A stretch of 64,000 nt of DNA from Tamlana crocina (GCA_040429635.1 CP158972.1:1808001-1872000), one strand, 5' to 3'; counted from the stretch's first letter, positions 31,881 through 40,644 are shown. Notes: generated by a model from the letters alone, not told the origin. Made by a program: numbers and translations.

Positions 31881-32675
31881 TTAATCTTCGTTTGAAGGCT
31901 TTCCGATAGTGGCCAAAATGCCACCGTCTACATAAAGCACTTGTCCGTTTACAAAATCACTGGCCTTAGAGCTCAAAAAGATAGCAGCCCCTTGCAAATC
32001 GTCTGGGTCGCCCCAACGTGCTGCTGGAGTTCTGTTAATGATAAACTCATTAAACGGATGCCCGTCTACACGAATAGGTGCGGTTTGACTTGTAGCGAAA
32101 TAGCCTGGGCCAATGCCATTGGTTTGTATGTTGTGCTTGGCCCATTCTGTCGCCATGTTTTGGGTAAGCATTTTTAGTCCGCCTTTAGCAGCAGCATAGG
32201 CACCAACGGTATTTCTTCCCAATTCACTCATCATAGAGCAAATGTTGATGATTTTACCGGCCTTTCTTTTAATCATGCCTTTTACGACATGCTTGGACAT
32301 GATAAATGGACTAATCAGATCGACTTTAATCACCTGTTCAAAGTCTTCGACTTCCATGTCTTCTAGCGGTGTTCTTTTTATTATTCCGGCATTGTTCACC
32401 AAAATATCAATATTCCCTACTTCCTTTTCAATGGCAGCAATATTTTTCATCACTAAGCTTTCGTTGGTCACATCAAAAAGGTAACCATGGGTATTGATGC
32501 CTTGAGATTTGTAGTATTCTATAGCTTTGTCAAGTTTTTCCTGTGAAGACGCGCCGTTTATCACCAAAGTGGCTCCGGCCTTTCCTAAACCTGTTGCCAT
32601 GGCTTGGCCCAAACCGTGTGTACCACCGGTTATTAAAGCGACTTTACCTGTTAAATCGAATAAATTAATAGACAT
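31881..32675 (-). CDS. kduD: 2-dehydro-3-deoxy-D-gluconate 5-dehydrogenase (KduD)
   Basis: A 264-aa short-chain dehydrogenase. The NAD-binding motif 'GGTHGLGQ' is at about 17-24, 'NNAG' at about 91-94, and the catalytic Tyr and Lys are in 'YAAAKGGL'. The sequence ends 'GQVLYVDGGILA'. The family oxidises or reduces 5-keto-4-deoxyuronate derivatives, interconverting 2,5-diketo-3-deoxygluconate and 2-keto-3-deoxygluconate in the cytoplasm. Assignment is helped by the neighbour kduI, 7 bp upstream in the same direction, which makes the substrate. The next steps (KDG kinase and aldolase) are not in the window. Confidence 0.92.
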   Translation of the reverse strand: MSINLFDLTGKVALITGGTHGLGQAMATGLGKAGATLVINGASSQEKLDKAIEYYKSQGINTHGYLFDVTNESLVMKNIAAIEKEVGNIDILVNNAGIIKRTPLEDMEVEDFEQVIKVDLISPFIMSKHVVKGMIKRKAGKIINICSMMSELGRNTVGAYAAAKGGLKMLTQNMATEWAKHNIQTNGIGPGYFATSQTAPIRVDGHPFNEFIINRTPAARWGDPDDLQGAAIFLSSKASDFVNGQVLYVDGGILATIGKPSNED

Positions 32676-32682
32676 ATTTATC

Positions 32683-33525
32683 TTATTTTAGTTCGTTAAT
32701 TTTGCAATGATCCATATCGCCGTAATCTAAATTTTCGCCGGCCATGCCCCAAATAAAGGTGTAGTTGCTGGTTCCTGAACCCGAGTGGATAGACCATGCC
32801 GGGGAAATTACCGCTTGGTGGTTTTGCATCCAAATGTGGCGGGTTTCCTGTGGTTGTCCCATAAAGTGACATACGGCTTGGTCTGCAGGTACATCAAAGT
32901 AAAAATATACTTCCATTCTTCTGTCGTGCACGTGCGCTGGCATGGTGTTCCAAACACTTCCAGTTTTTAACTCGGTCATTCCCATTTGCAACTGGCAAAC
33001 ATCAACCACGCTGTTTACGATGTATTTTCTAAGGGTTCTGGCATTGGCGGTTTCAGGAGCGCCCAATTCCACAACTTCAACATCTTTTATTCCTATTTTT
33101 TTGTTGGGATGCTCTTTGTGGGCTGGTGTTGAATTTAGGTAAAACAATGCCGGTTCATCAGCCGATTTACTGGTGAAAGTCACTTCTTTGTTGCCTCTTC
33201 CAACATATAAAGCCTCTCTGTTATTCAATTCGTATTCGGTACCGTCAACATTTACCGTTCCTGAACCACCAATGTTGATGATGCCCAATTCGCGTCTTTC
33301 AAGAAAGTATTCGGCCTTTAACGGGTCGATAGTTTCCAATTTTAAAGCTGAATTTGTAGGCACCGCACTTCCAGAAATAAATCTGTCATAATGGGAATAC
33401 ACTAAATTTACTTGGCCTGGTTCCATTAAGTTGTCAATAAGGAATTCGTCTCTTAATCGCGTAGTGTCGTACGATTTAACATCTTGTGGAGATGCCGCAT
33501 ATCTTACTTCATAGTTTGTTTTCAT
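32683..33525 (-). CDS. kduI: 5-dehydro-4-deoxy-D-glucuronate isomerase (KduI)
   Basis: A 280-aa cupin-fold isomerase of normal length. Opening 'YEVRYAASPQDVKSYDT' and zinc-site 'MPAHVHDRRMEVYFYF' are typical, with further conserved 'WSIHSGSGTSNYTFIWGMAGEN' seen as 'HSGSGTSNYTFIWGMAGE'. It converts 5-keto-4-deoxyuronate, the product of unsaturated uronate release, to 2,5-diketo-3-deoxygluconate in the cytoplasm. It is the first gene of the operon kduI-kduD-DUF4861, and faces a LacI gene in the opposite direction with 134 bp between; that gap contains a palindrome that could control both. This links the locus to a uronic-acid-containing substrate. Confidence 0.95.
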   Translation of the reverse strand: MKTNYEVRYAASPQDVKSYDTTRLRDEFLIDNLMEPGQVNLVYSHYDRFISGSAVPTNSALKLETIDPLKAEYFLERRELGIINIGGSGTVNVDGTEYELNNREALYVGRGNKEVTFTSKSADEPALFYLNSTPAHKEHPNKKIGIKDVEVVELGAPETANARTLRKYIVNSVVDVCQLQMGMTELKTGSVWNTMPAHVHDRRMEVYFYFDVPADQAVCHFMGQPQETRHIWMQNHQAVISPAWSIHSGSGTSNYTFIWGMAGENLDYGDMDHCKINELK

Positions 33526-33597
33526 ATTACTTGTTTTTTATGATTTAAATTTGTTTCTTTTTTTCGAAAAACTCCGTAAAAGTACTAAAAATATATC

Positions 33598-33619
33598 AGA
33601 ATACAATCGATTGGATTTT
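33598..33619. promoter_or_regulatory. Candidate LacI-family operator
   Basis: An imperfect 22-bp palindrome centred on CG (33608/33609) with the perfect core CAATCGATTG. It lies directly before the -7 box of the lacI-type gene and about 73-94 bases upstream of kduI on the other strand. LacI-type operators are typically palindromes with a central CG. Binding is inferred. Confidence 0.45.
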
Positions 33620-33621
33620 GT

Positions 33622-33629
33622 TATATTTG
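33622..33629 (+). promoter_or_regulatory. Promoter -7 box for the LacI gene
   Basis: TATATTTG fits the TAnnTTTG consensus and lies 30 bases before the TTG start. No well-spaced -33 TTG is seen. The palindrome just upstream would let the regulator control its own gene. Confidence 0.45.
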
Positions 33630-33659
33630 CAATACTAGACTAACCCTTCAATATAAAAA

Positions 33660-34676
33660 TTGAACAACAAACCTACAATACACGACATAGCCAAAGCTTT
33701 GGGGGTAGACAGTTCTACCGTTTCAAGGGCATTAAACGACAGCCCGCGCGTTACCAAGGCTACAAAGGTTAGGGTTTTGGCCATGGCGGCCGAGTTGGGG
33801 TATCAAAGGAATATGTTGGCTTCTAATTTACGAAAAAATGTAACGAATACCATAGGAGTGATTGTGCCACGGATTTCGCGTCATTTTTTTTCGTCGGCTA
33901 TTCAAGGTATTGAGGAAACCGCATATTTGGCTGGCTATAATGTGATTATTAGTCAATCGTTGGAACAGCTTGAAAGGGAAAGGAAGATTGTTGAAGGATT
34001 GGTTGCCAATAGGGTAGATGGGCTTTTGATATCCGTATCGATGGAAACGGTAGATTACCGGCATTTGGAAGTCGCCAAAAACAATAGCATTCCCTTGGTT
34101 TTTTTCGATAGGCATTGTGGTATTTCCGGCTACAGTAATGTTCTTATTGACGATTTTAAATGCGGATTTGATGCCACCGAGCATTTAATATTGAAAGGCT
34201 GCAAACGTATTGCCCATTTTTCCGGTTCTCAGGAATTAGAGATATACAAAAACCGTTTTAACGGTTATAAAGCAGCGTTGGCAAAACACAACATTCTGTT
34301 TAAAAATGAATATGTTGTAAATTCCAGATTAATGGAACAGGATGGTTATCTTGGCATGCAAAATTTATTGGATAACCAACAGGAGATTGATGGTGTGTTT
34401 TCAGCAAATGATGTAACGGCTATCGGAGCCATGAAATGTATAAAGGAACGGCAATTAAAGATACCTGAAGATATCGCCATAGTAGGGTTCAGCAACGAGC
34501 CTATTTCTCAGGTTATTGAGCCTTCGCTGACCACCATAGACCAATCGGGCTCTGAAATAGGAAAAACAGCAACCGAACTATTGTTGGAATACATATCGAA
34601 AAAAGAAATACCCGTTGAGGGGCAGACCATAATTTTAAATTCGAAATTAATAGAACGGAATTCATCAAAAAAATAA
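33660..34676 (+). CDS. LacI family transcriptional regulator (TTG start)
   Basis: A 338-aa LacI/GalR repressor. The start is TTG: it begins directly the canonical HTH ('PTIHDIAKALGVDSSTVSRALN'-type, with 'TIHDIAKALG' at 5-14), and no ATG lies in frame before it. Hinge helix 'NMLASNLR' follows, then a periplasmic-binding-protein-like sensor domain (about 60-335) with 'VDGLLISVS', 'PLVFFDRH' and 'DGVFSANDVTAIGAM'. It probably senses a sugar or sugar acid in the cytoplasm. It is divergent from kduI, so control of the kdu operon is likely, and 6 bp upstream of the phosphomannose isomerase gene, with which it is probably co-transcribed. Confidence 0.93.
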   Translation: MNNKPTIHDIAKALGVDSSTVSRALNDSPRVTKATKVRVLAMAAELGYQRNMLASNLRKNVTNTIGVIVPRISRHFFSSAIQGIEETAYLAGYNVIISQSLEQLERERKIVEGLVANRVDGLLISVSMETVDYRHLEVAKNNSIPLVFFDRHCGISGYSNVLIDDFKCGFDATEHLILKGCKRIAHFSGSQELEIYKNRFNGYKAALAKHNILFKNEYVVNSRLMEQDGYLGMQNLLDNQQEIDGVFSANDVTAIGAMKCIKERQLKIPEDIAIVGFSNEPISQVIEPSLTTIDQSGSEIGKTATELLLEYISKKEIPVEGQTIILNSKLIERNSSKK

Positions 34677-34682
34677 CATAAC

Positions 34683-35654
34683 ATGAAACTATACCCAATA
34701 AAATTTACCCCGCTTTACAAATATAGACTTTGGGGAGGTGAAAAGTTGAAGACCCAACTTAATAAGGACTATAATGAAAATAACATTGGCGAATCTTGGG
34801 AGATTTCGGATGTTAAGGGCGACGAGACCAAAGTGGCCAATGGCCCGTTGGAGGGAAAAACCTTAAAGCAGCTTATCCAGCAGTACAAAGGTGGTTTTGT
34901 TGGTGAATCGGTTTACGAAACTTTTGGCGAGGAATTTCCTTTGCTCATCAAGTTCATCGATGCCAAAACGCCATTGTCCATTCAGGTACATCCCAGTAAC
35001 GAATTGGCCAAGGAGCGTCATGATTCTTTCGGAAAAAACGAAATGTGGTACGTTATGGGCGCCGATAAAGATGCAGAACTTATCGTGGGTTTTGAAAAAG
35101 AGATTGATAAAACCGAATACCAAAAGCATTTGGAGAACGATACCATTTTGGAAGTGATGCACCACGAAACGGTAAGCAAAGGCGATACGTTTTACATTCC
35201 TACCGGAAGGATCCACGCCATTGGGGCCGGGGTGCTGTTGGCGGAAATCCAGCAAACATCGGATGTTACCTATAGAATTTACGATTACAAACGTGTGGAT
35301 GCCATAACGGGTAAAGAACGCGAACTGCACAACGATTTGGCCTTAGACGCTATCGATTTTACTTACCATAGCCATTTTAAGACCGATTATAAAACAGAGG
35401 CCAATACCAGTAACAAGTTGGTGCATTCGCCATACTTCAAGACCAATTTTATGAAAGTTGACGGTACGTTGGAAAAAGACTATTCGGCATTGGACTCTTT
35501 TGTAATATATATGTGTGTTAGCGGAGGGTTGGAACTCCAAAGTGGCAATACATCCTATTTACTAAAAATGGGAGAAACCATTTTGTTGCCTGCATCACTC
35601 AGCCATGTTAAAATTGAATCGGAAAATGCAGAATTTTTAGAAATATATCTGTAA
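34683..35654 (+). CDS. manA: Class I mannose-6-phosphate isomerase
   Basis: A 323-aa zinc-dependent isomerase of the short type I form. Metal ligands are visible in 'SIQVHPS' (Gln, His), 'FGKNEMWYV' (Glu) and, later, 'IPTGRIHAIGAG' (His). 'YRIYDYKR' and 'ELHNDLAL' are typical for the family. It interconverts mannose-6-phosphate and fructose-6-phosphate in the cytoplasm; some Bacteroidota members may act on other hexose phosphates. It follows the LacI gene by 6 bp, so its expression is tied to that regulator. Whether mannose is part of the target glycan is not shown. Confidence 0.9.
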   Translation: MKLYPIKFTPLYKYRLWGGEKLKTQLNKDYNENNIGESWEISDVKGDETKVANGPLEGKTLKQLIQQYKGGFVGESVYETFGEEFPLLIKFIDAKTPLSIQVHPSNELAKERHDSFGKNEMWYVMGADKDAELIVGFEKEIDKTEYQKHLENDTILEVMHHETVSKGDTFYIPTGRIHAIGAGVLLAEIQQTSDVTYRIYDYKRVDAITGKERELHNDLALDAIDFTYHSHFKTDYKTEANTSNKLVHSPYFKTNFMKVDGTLEKDYSALDSFVIYMCVSGGLELQSGNTSYLLKMGETILLPASLSHVKIESENAEFLEIYL

Positions 35655-35683
35655 TCAATATTTTAAAATTAAATAACAACTTA

Positions 35684-36646
35684 TCAATTTACTACATTTT
35701 TGGGATTCCCTTCGATATAAGCCGCTAAGTTTTCAATAGTGGTTTGCATTAAACGTGTTCTGGCTTCTTTGGGTGCCCAAGCAATGTGTGGGGTTATAAT
35801 ACAGTTTCTTGCTTTTAACAACGGATTGTTTTCTTTCATTGGTTCACTTGAAATAACATCGAGCGCAGCTGCAGAAAGCTTTCTGTTGTTAAGGGCTTCA
35901 ACCAAGTCATTTTCATTAATTAATGGTCCGCGAGAAGTGTTTATCAACATGGTGCCATCTTTCATTTTTTTAATGGAGCTTTGGTTTATGAGGTTTTCAG
36001 TTTCAGGGGTTAGTGGGCAATGTAGGCTTATGATATCAGATGTATTTAACAGTTCTTCCAACGAAACAAACTTTAAATGGTCGTTTTCAAATTCACTGTA
36101 AACCGTCCGGTTGTAAACTTTGATTTTGAGTCCAAAAGCCAAAGCTAGTTTGGCCGTAGCCTTTCCAATTTTTCCAAAACCAATAATGCCCATGGTTTTT
36201 CCGGCCAACTCGATGAGTGGGTAATTCCAAAAAGAAAAATCTTTGCTGCTTATCCAATCACCATTTTTGACAGCATTGTTGTGCTCACCTATATGGTGGC
36301 ACATTTCCAGCAATAATGCCAAAGTAAACTGGGCAACAGCTGTTGAGCTATAATCGGGCACATTGGTTACGGTGATTTTCTTTCGTTTGGCATATTCAGT
36401 ATCAATAATGTTGAAACCTGTAGCTAATACACCGATGTATTCAAGGTTAGGACAGCTATCGATAACCGAGCGGTTAATTGGGGTTTTGTTGGTGAAAATG
36501 ATTTTTGAATCACCAATATTGTTGATGATATCTTCATCATTACAAGGTGTTCGGTCAAAAACGGTTAAATCGTCAAATTGTTTTATGTCATTCCAATTTA
36601 AATCACCAGGGTTTAGCGTAAAGCCATCCAATACAACTATTTTCAT
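35684..36646 (-). CDS. D-2-hydroxyacid dehydrogenase
   Basis: A 320-aa NAD-dependent enzyme of the D-isomer 2-hydroxyacid dehydrogenase family. Rossmann motif 'GIIGFGKIGKATA' is at about 153-165. Catalytic Arg lies in 'NTSRGPLI', Glu in 'SSEPMKENNPL' and His in 'ITPHIAWAP'. It most resembles glycerate dehydrogenase/hydroxypyruvate reductase types, reducing a 2-keto acid to a D-2-hydroxy acid in the cytoplasm. It converges with manA (29 bp between stops) and is not part of that operon. A role in sugar-acid metabolism next to the kdu genes is possible but unproven. Confidence 0.9.
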   Translation of the reverse strand: MKIVVLDGFTLNPGDLNWNDIKQFDDLTVFDRTPCNDEDIINNIGDSKIIFTNKTPINRSVIDSCPNLEYIGVLATGFNIIDTEYAKRKKITVTNVPDYSSTAVAQFTLALLLEMCHHIGEHNNAVKNGDWISSKDFSFWNYPLIELAGKTMGIIGFGKIGKATAKLALAFGLKIKVYNRTVYSEFENDHLKFVSLEELLNTSDIISLHCPLTPETENLINQSSIKKMKDGTMLINTSRGPLINENDLVEALNNRKLSAAALDVISSEPMKENNPLLKARNCIITPHIAWAPKEARTRLMQTTIENLAAYIEGNPKNVVN

Positions 36647-36706
36647 AAAAAACTTTTATTTTTTAAATATAAGAGTTGTGATTAAAAAATCTTTACGCTT
36701 TATGGC

Positions 36707-37180
36707 TTATTTAACACGATGGTAAATTTCACCATAGATAGGATTTCCTAGGCTATCTTTTTCAGTTTGCATATAACAGTCCTTGTCAATAAAGAAGATG
36801 CTCAATCTATGGATACTGTCTTTTTCAAGGATAGTAAGCAAAGCTTCAGAGCCATATTCTGTATGCTCGATTAGTGTATCGTTTTTAAAGGTGTAGTCTC
36901 CACTTCCAAACCATTCAGAAGGGTGATAGGCAGTAAACCGATTCCACATATACTTTGTTTGTGAAAACATTTTCATTTGCATAAATTTTTCGGAAGTCTT
37001 GATAGTGTCTATTGAGCCATCACCGCCATAATTTAGGTAGCTAGTCATTTCCCATGCACCTTCAAGGGTGTATTCTTTATTGGTTTCTTCAATAGCTTCC
37101 GCCATAGCGGTTTCGTTATTGTTTTTACAGCTCGAAACGGCAATTAGCGTTATTAATGCCAAGGTTAGATGCTTTTTCAT
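36707..37180 (-). CDS. Hypothetical lipoprotein, 157 aa
   Basis: A small lipoprotein (lipobox ending 'IAVSSCKNN', Cys18) with a following Glu/Lys-rich linker and a beta-rich domain starting 'YTLEGAWEMTSYLNYGGDGS'. The opening 'LEGAWEM' and length are like lipocalin-type domains common in Flavobacteriaceae, which bind small hydrophobic ligands, but there is no decisive motif. It probably sits at the inner face of the outer membrane. It lies 60 bp upstream of the dehydrogenase gene in the same direction and is divergent from trxB. No specific function can be given. Confidence 0.7.
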   Translation of the reverse strand: MKKHLTLALITLIAVSSCKNNNETAMAEAIEETNKEYTLEGAWEMTSYLNYGGDGSIDTIKTSEKFMQMKMFSQTKYMWNRFTAYHPSEWFGSGDYTFKNDTLIEHTEYGSEALLTILEKDSIHRLSIFFIDKDCYMQTEKDSLGNPIYGEIYHRVK

Positions 37181-37311
37181 ATCGTGTTAGTTATTTTGGT
37201 CCTATTTAAATTTACGAAAAAAAAATGACAAGATTAAAATGTAATAGATTTTAAATATGAGGTTATAAGAAAGTGTTAATAACTTATGTACTCATTTTAC
37301 ACTAAAAATTC

Positions 37312-37319
37312 TACATTTG
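37312..37319 (+). promoter_or_regulatory. Promoter -7 box for trxB
   Basis: TACATTTG fits TAnnTTTG and is 21 bases before the trxB ATG. No clear -33 TTG is seen upstream. Confidence 0.45.
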
Positions 37320-37340
37320 TTGTTCTAAAATGAATTCGAT

Positions 37341-38321
37341 ATGGCAGAGGAAATAGAAAGAGTAAAATGTTTGATTATAGGCTCGGGACCTGCAGGCTAT
37401 ACAGCAGCCATTTATGCGGCGAGAGCAAACATGAATCCGGTGTTGTACCAAGGTACACAACCAGGGGGGCAATTAACAACCACAAATGAAGTTGAGAATT
37501 TCCCGGGGTACCCAGAAGGGATTACCGGGCCGGAAATGATGATGCAGCTACAAGCGCAAGCACAGCGTTTTGAAACCGATGTGCGAGACGGTTGGGTTAC
37601 TAAAGTCGATTTTTCTGGTGAGGTGCACAAAATTTGGGTTAACGATGTAAAGGAGATCCATGCTGATACGGTTATTATTTCAACCGGAGCATCAGCTAAA
37701 TATTTAGGTTTGGATTCTGAACAGAAATATCTGAAATTGGGCGGAGGCGTTTCTGCTTGTGCCGTTTGTGACGGATTTTTCTACAGAAACCAAGAGGTGG
37801 TGATTGTAGGGGCAGGCGATTCGGCTTGTGAAGAAGCACACTACCTGTCTAAGCTTTGTAAAAAAGTAACGATGTTGGTGAGACGCGATGAATTTAGAGC
37901 GTCTAAAATTATGGAAGCACGCGTTAAAAACACCGAAAACATTGAAATTTTGTTCAATACTGAAACCGATGAAGTTATGGGTGATGGGCAAGTGGTTACA
38001 GGCGTGCGTGTTTTTAATAACAAAACCAATGAGAAGCACGAAATTCCTGCAACGGGATTTTTCGTAGCCATTGGGCACAAACCAAACACCGATATCTTTA
38101 AAGGTTTTCTGGATTTAGATGAAACGGGTTACATCATTAATGAGCCTGGAACATCAAAAACCAATGTTGAGGGTGTTTTTGTATCGGGTGATGCAGCCGA
38201 TCATGTATATCGCCAAGCTGTTACCGCAGCCGGAACAGGTTGTATGGCAGCTTTGGATGCCGAACGTTATTTGGCAGCAAAAGATTCTACTTTTGAAGTG
38301 TCTACATCTACTTATAATTAA
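37341..38321 (+). CDS. trxB: Thioredoxin-disulfide reductase
   Basis: A 326-aa NADPH-dependent flavoprotein of normal length. FAD-binding 'IIGSGPAGYTAAIYAARA' is at about 12-29 (only part shown here), the redox-active pair is Cys140 and Cys143 in 'ACAVCDG', and the NADPH site 'VVIVGAGDSACEEA' follows. 'VFVSGDAADHVYRQAVTAAG' type sequence closes the FAD domain. It reduces thioredoxin in the cytoplasm and is a housekeeping gene, so this part of the window is core genome. It has its own promoter-like box and a strong bidirectional terminator downstream. Confidence 0.97.
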   Translation: MAEEIERVKCLIIGSGPAGYTAAIYAARANMNPVLYQGTQPGGQLTTTNEVENFPGYPEGITGPEMMMQLQAQAQRFETDVRDGWVTKVDFSGEVHKIWVNDVKEIHADTVIISTGASAKYLGLDSEQKYLKLGGGVSACAVCDGFFYRNQEVVIVGAGDSACEEAHYLSKLCKKVTMLVRRDEFRASKIMEARVKNTENIEILFNTETDEVMGDGQVVTGVRVFNNKTNEKHEIPATGFFVAIGHKPNTDIFKGFLDLDETGYIINEPGTSKTNVEGVFVSGDAADHVYRQAVTAAGTGCMAALDAERYLAAKDSTFEVSTSTYN

Positions 38322-38340
38322 GCAGGACTGATTAAAAAAT

Positions 38341-38370
38341 AGAAAGCCGAAGCAATTGCTTCGGCTTTCT
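38341..38370. terminator. Bidirectional terminator between trxB and the AraC gene
   Basis: A perfect 30-base palindrome (15-bp arms) rich in GC at the centre of each arm, followed by T on both strands. It lies 20 bp after trxB and 22 bp after the stop of the convergent AraC-type gene, and can serve both. Confidence 0.85.
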
Positions 38371-38391
38371 TTATATGCTCTTTAATTGAAT

Positions 38392-39422
38392 TTAAACTGC
38401 TACGGGTACTACGAGTTGCTTTTTAAATTCGTTGGGAGTAATTTCATATTTTTCTTTGAATATTTTTGAAAAATAGCTTCTGCTGGTAAAGCCAATGGTA
38501 TATACAATTTGTGATATATTGAGGTCTGTAGTGGTAATTAAATTGCGGGCCACCTCAAGTCTTACGTGCCTTATATATTCGGTCACGGTTCTTTTAAAAA
38601 GAAACTTAAACCCATCTTGCAGTTTGGCTTGCGATAATCCCGATTCGGTAGCTAAATATTCTAACGAGTAATCTTTTGAGGGTTCTTCAAAATGGCCTCT
38701 GCCAAACGCCTTATAGTAATAAGTTCGCTTTTTATTAATGAAGTTGGTAAGGGTATGCCTTGCTGTAATTTATTGTGTTGCTGGATGTGAAGCGTTAAAA
38801 TTTCGTAAACAATGGCTTCAATATTTAAAATCCTAACCATGCCTTTGGTTTTTATCTTCCAAAGTCTTTTTACATGGTCGGCCATCTTTAAATTCAAAGT
38901 GCCGTAATGCCTGTATCTGTTTTCGTGATCGGTGTCAACAAAAATTTCGTAAAGCTTTTTATTTAGGGTAGATATATTGGTTGTGCGTTTTTTTAAAAAC
39001 TGTTTTCTTACTATTTGAATGACGTTAATTTTCAGGTTAACACCTTTTGGGAATTCCAAATAATTTATTCCGCCAGTTTTGTTTGTATAGATTAAAGACT
39101 GGAATTGCTCAATGTCTTCTCCATGTTTATCCACATCAAATTTATGCGTAAAATTGCCACTAAGCGGGTAAACAAACCGAATAGGATTAAAGTTGGAAGC
39201 GTGTATTTTTAAACAGATGTTATTACTGAATGTGATATTATAATCCAATAGGCTAACTCCCCAATCAAAAGGAATAAAACGAATGGTTCCATTGGCTTTG
39301 TTGTTGCTTACCGTTAAACAGCACTCACTCCATTTTTCTTCAATCGTGCCTCCAATGTGGTTTTGTATTTCTTGTAGAACTTCTTTGGTATTGTCTGCAA
39401 TAATTTCAATTTCTGTCATCAT
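38392..39422 (-). pseudogene. AraC family regulator broken by a one-base frameshift
   Basis: Read from the Met at 39422, the frame gives 253 residues of an AraC regulator ending '...ILKNPQKITR'. One base shift at the run of four A on the - strand (38674-38677 on +) restores 'NPQKDYSLEYLATESG', then 'LSQAKLQDGFKFLFKR' and the remaining HTH to the stop at 38392 ('YTIGFTSRSYFSKIFKEKY'). With one extra A the protein would be about 342 aa with N-terminal sensor and complete double HTH. So it is either a recent pseudogene or a sequencing error in a homopolymer. The downstream piece alone has a Met at 38586, but lacks the first HTH and is unlikely to work. Confidence 0.8.
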
Positions 39423-39614
39423 TATTAGAGGTGAGGGTTAAAATTAGCTATTCAATATACGGGGTAAGTTATTTCTTTAGATGGTTATTAGACTTCGAAA
39501 CTCCTAAAGTTAAGATTATTTTAGACTTTATGAATCCCATAAGTTAAAGATTCAATAAAATCATTTGAGTTAATTCTTAATTCGATTCAACAAATGAAAT
39601 TAGGAGTAATGCCA

Positions 39615-39622
39615 TAATTTTG
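39615..39622 (+). promoter_or_regulatory. Promoter -7 box for the hemerythrin gene
   Basis: TAATTTTG fits TAnnTTTG and lies 26 bases before the ATG. A -33 TTG at the usual distance is not seen. Confidence 0.4.
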
Positions 39623-39648
39623 ATTGAAACACAAAACGATACTTAACT

Positions 39649-40083
39649 ATGAATATTTTTGAAGCTATTAGAAAAGACCACGATACGCAAAGGGATTTGT
39701 TGGATAAGTTGGTTCAAACATCAGGCGATACTAAAAAGCGTGATGCCCTTTTTAAAGCGATTAAAAACGAATTGGAGGTGCATGCCAACGCAGAAGAAAG
39801 ACATTTTTACAAACCGTTAATCAGCAATGAAATGATGCAGGAAAAAGCTAGGCATGGTATTGCAGAGCATCACGAAATTGATGAGTTAATCGAGCAACTG
39901 GAAACCACCGAATATGATTCTTCGGCATGGTTGAAAATAGCAAAAGATTTAAAAGAAAAGGTAGAGCACCACTTAGAGGACGAAGAGCGTACTTTTTTTC
40001 AATTGGCGGGAAAAGTGTTTTCAGAAACGCAAAAAGAAAGTCTGGCCAATGATTACGTTGGTTACATGAAAGAACATATATAA
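39649..40083 (+). CDS. Hemerythrin HHE domain protein
   Basis: A 144-aa four-helix protein with hemerythrin-type iron ligands: His14 in 'RKDHDTQ', His in 'VHANAEERHFYKP', 'EHHEID' and 'VEHHLEDEERTFF'. It should bind a di-iron centre and act in the cytoplasm as an oxygen, nitric oxide or iron handling protein. It lies upstream of a DUF2383 protein and other small stress-type genes on the same strand, though the 114-bp gap suggests separate promoters. It is on the island-free side of the tRNA-Pro gene. The specific ligand is unknown. Confidence 0.9.
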   Translation: MNIFEAIRKDHDTQRDLLDKLVQTSGDTKKRDALFKAIKNELEVHANAEERHFYKPLISNEMMQEKARHGIAEHHEIDELIEQLETTEYDSSAWLKIAKDLKEKVEHHLEDEERTFFQLAGKVFSETQKESLANDYVGYMKEHI

Positions 40084-40197
40084 AAAACTGTCCTTTACCG
40101 AAACCTTTAGTTCTTTTCTTCTTCCAACTTATCACTATGAAAAATTACCATCAGTAAGAATCTTAAGATAAATTACTGTAAATAGAAATAAATTGTT

Positions 40198-40644
40198 ATG
40201 AATACCTACACCAAAGAAGTTGGAAAGCAATTAAATGAACTGCTTCAAAAAACATATCATACCCAAAAAGGATTTAAAACAGCTGCAAAACATGTAGGTA
40301 ATGATGCTTTAGAATCTTACTTTAAATTAAAGGCACAAGAACGCCATAATTTTGGTGATGAACTTACCACAGAGTTTAAGTTGTATAATCATCCTGTGAA
40401 TTCACAAATCCAGAACGAACATATCAACAGAGCTTGGATGGATGTGAGCGCCATTGTTTCGTATAACGATGAAGAATCGATGTTAGAAGAGGTCATAAAA
40501 GGAGAAAAAGCAGCTGTTAGCGAGTATGTTGAAATAATAAAAAATAAAGAACTTCCCATAAGTACCAAAATGGTTATGGAGTCTCAAAAAAGTAAAATTG
40601 TAAAGGGTTTGTCGCGCTTCAGAACCTTAGAGGAACTTTGTTAA
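40198..40644 (+). CDS. DUF2383 four-helix-bundle protein (PA2169 type)
   Basis: A 148-aa helical protein of the DUF2383/ferritin-like PA2169 group: 'LNELLQKTYHTQKGFKTAAK', then 'LKAQERHNFGDELTTEF' and 'EEVIKGEKAAVSEYVEII'. Conserved acidic residues and His are placed like those of ferritin-like bundles, though a full metal site is not certain. Members are usually induced under stress or in stationary phase. It follows a hemerythrin gene and precedes a DUF1328 membrane protein and a tiny lipoprotein, all + strand, a common grouping in Flavobacteriaceae stress regions. Confidence 0.85.
   Translation: MNTYTKEVGKQLNELLQKTYHTQKGFKTAAKHVGNDALESYFKLKAQERHNFGDELTTEFKLYNHPVNSQIQNEHINRAWMDVSAIVSYNDEESMLEEVIKGEKAAVSEYVEIIKNKELPISTKMVMESQKSKIVKGLSRFRTLEELC

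Noticed and set aside
31865-31924. Longer start for the DUF4861 protein
   Set aside because: It would overlap kduD and hide the lipoprotein signal that begins at 31864.
38392-38586. Separate small DNA-binding protein
   Set aside because: The sequence joins the upstream AraC ORF after one base shift, so it is the end of a broken gene, not a gene of its own.
38674-38677. Programmed frameshift in the AraC gene
   Set aside because: The site does not have a full slippery heptamer and no stem-loop is seen downstream, so mutation or sequencing error is simpler.
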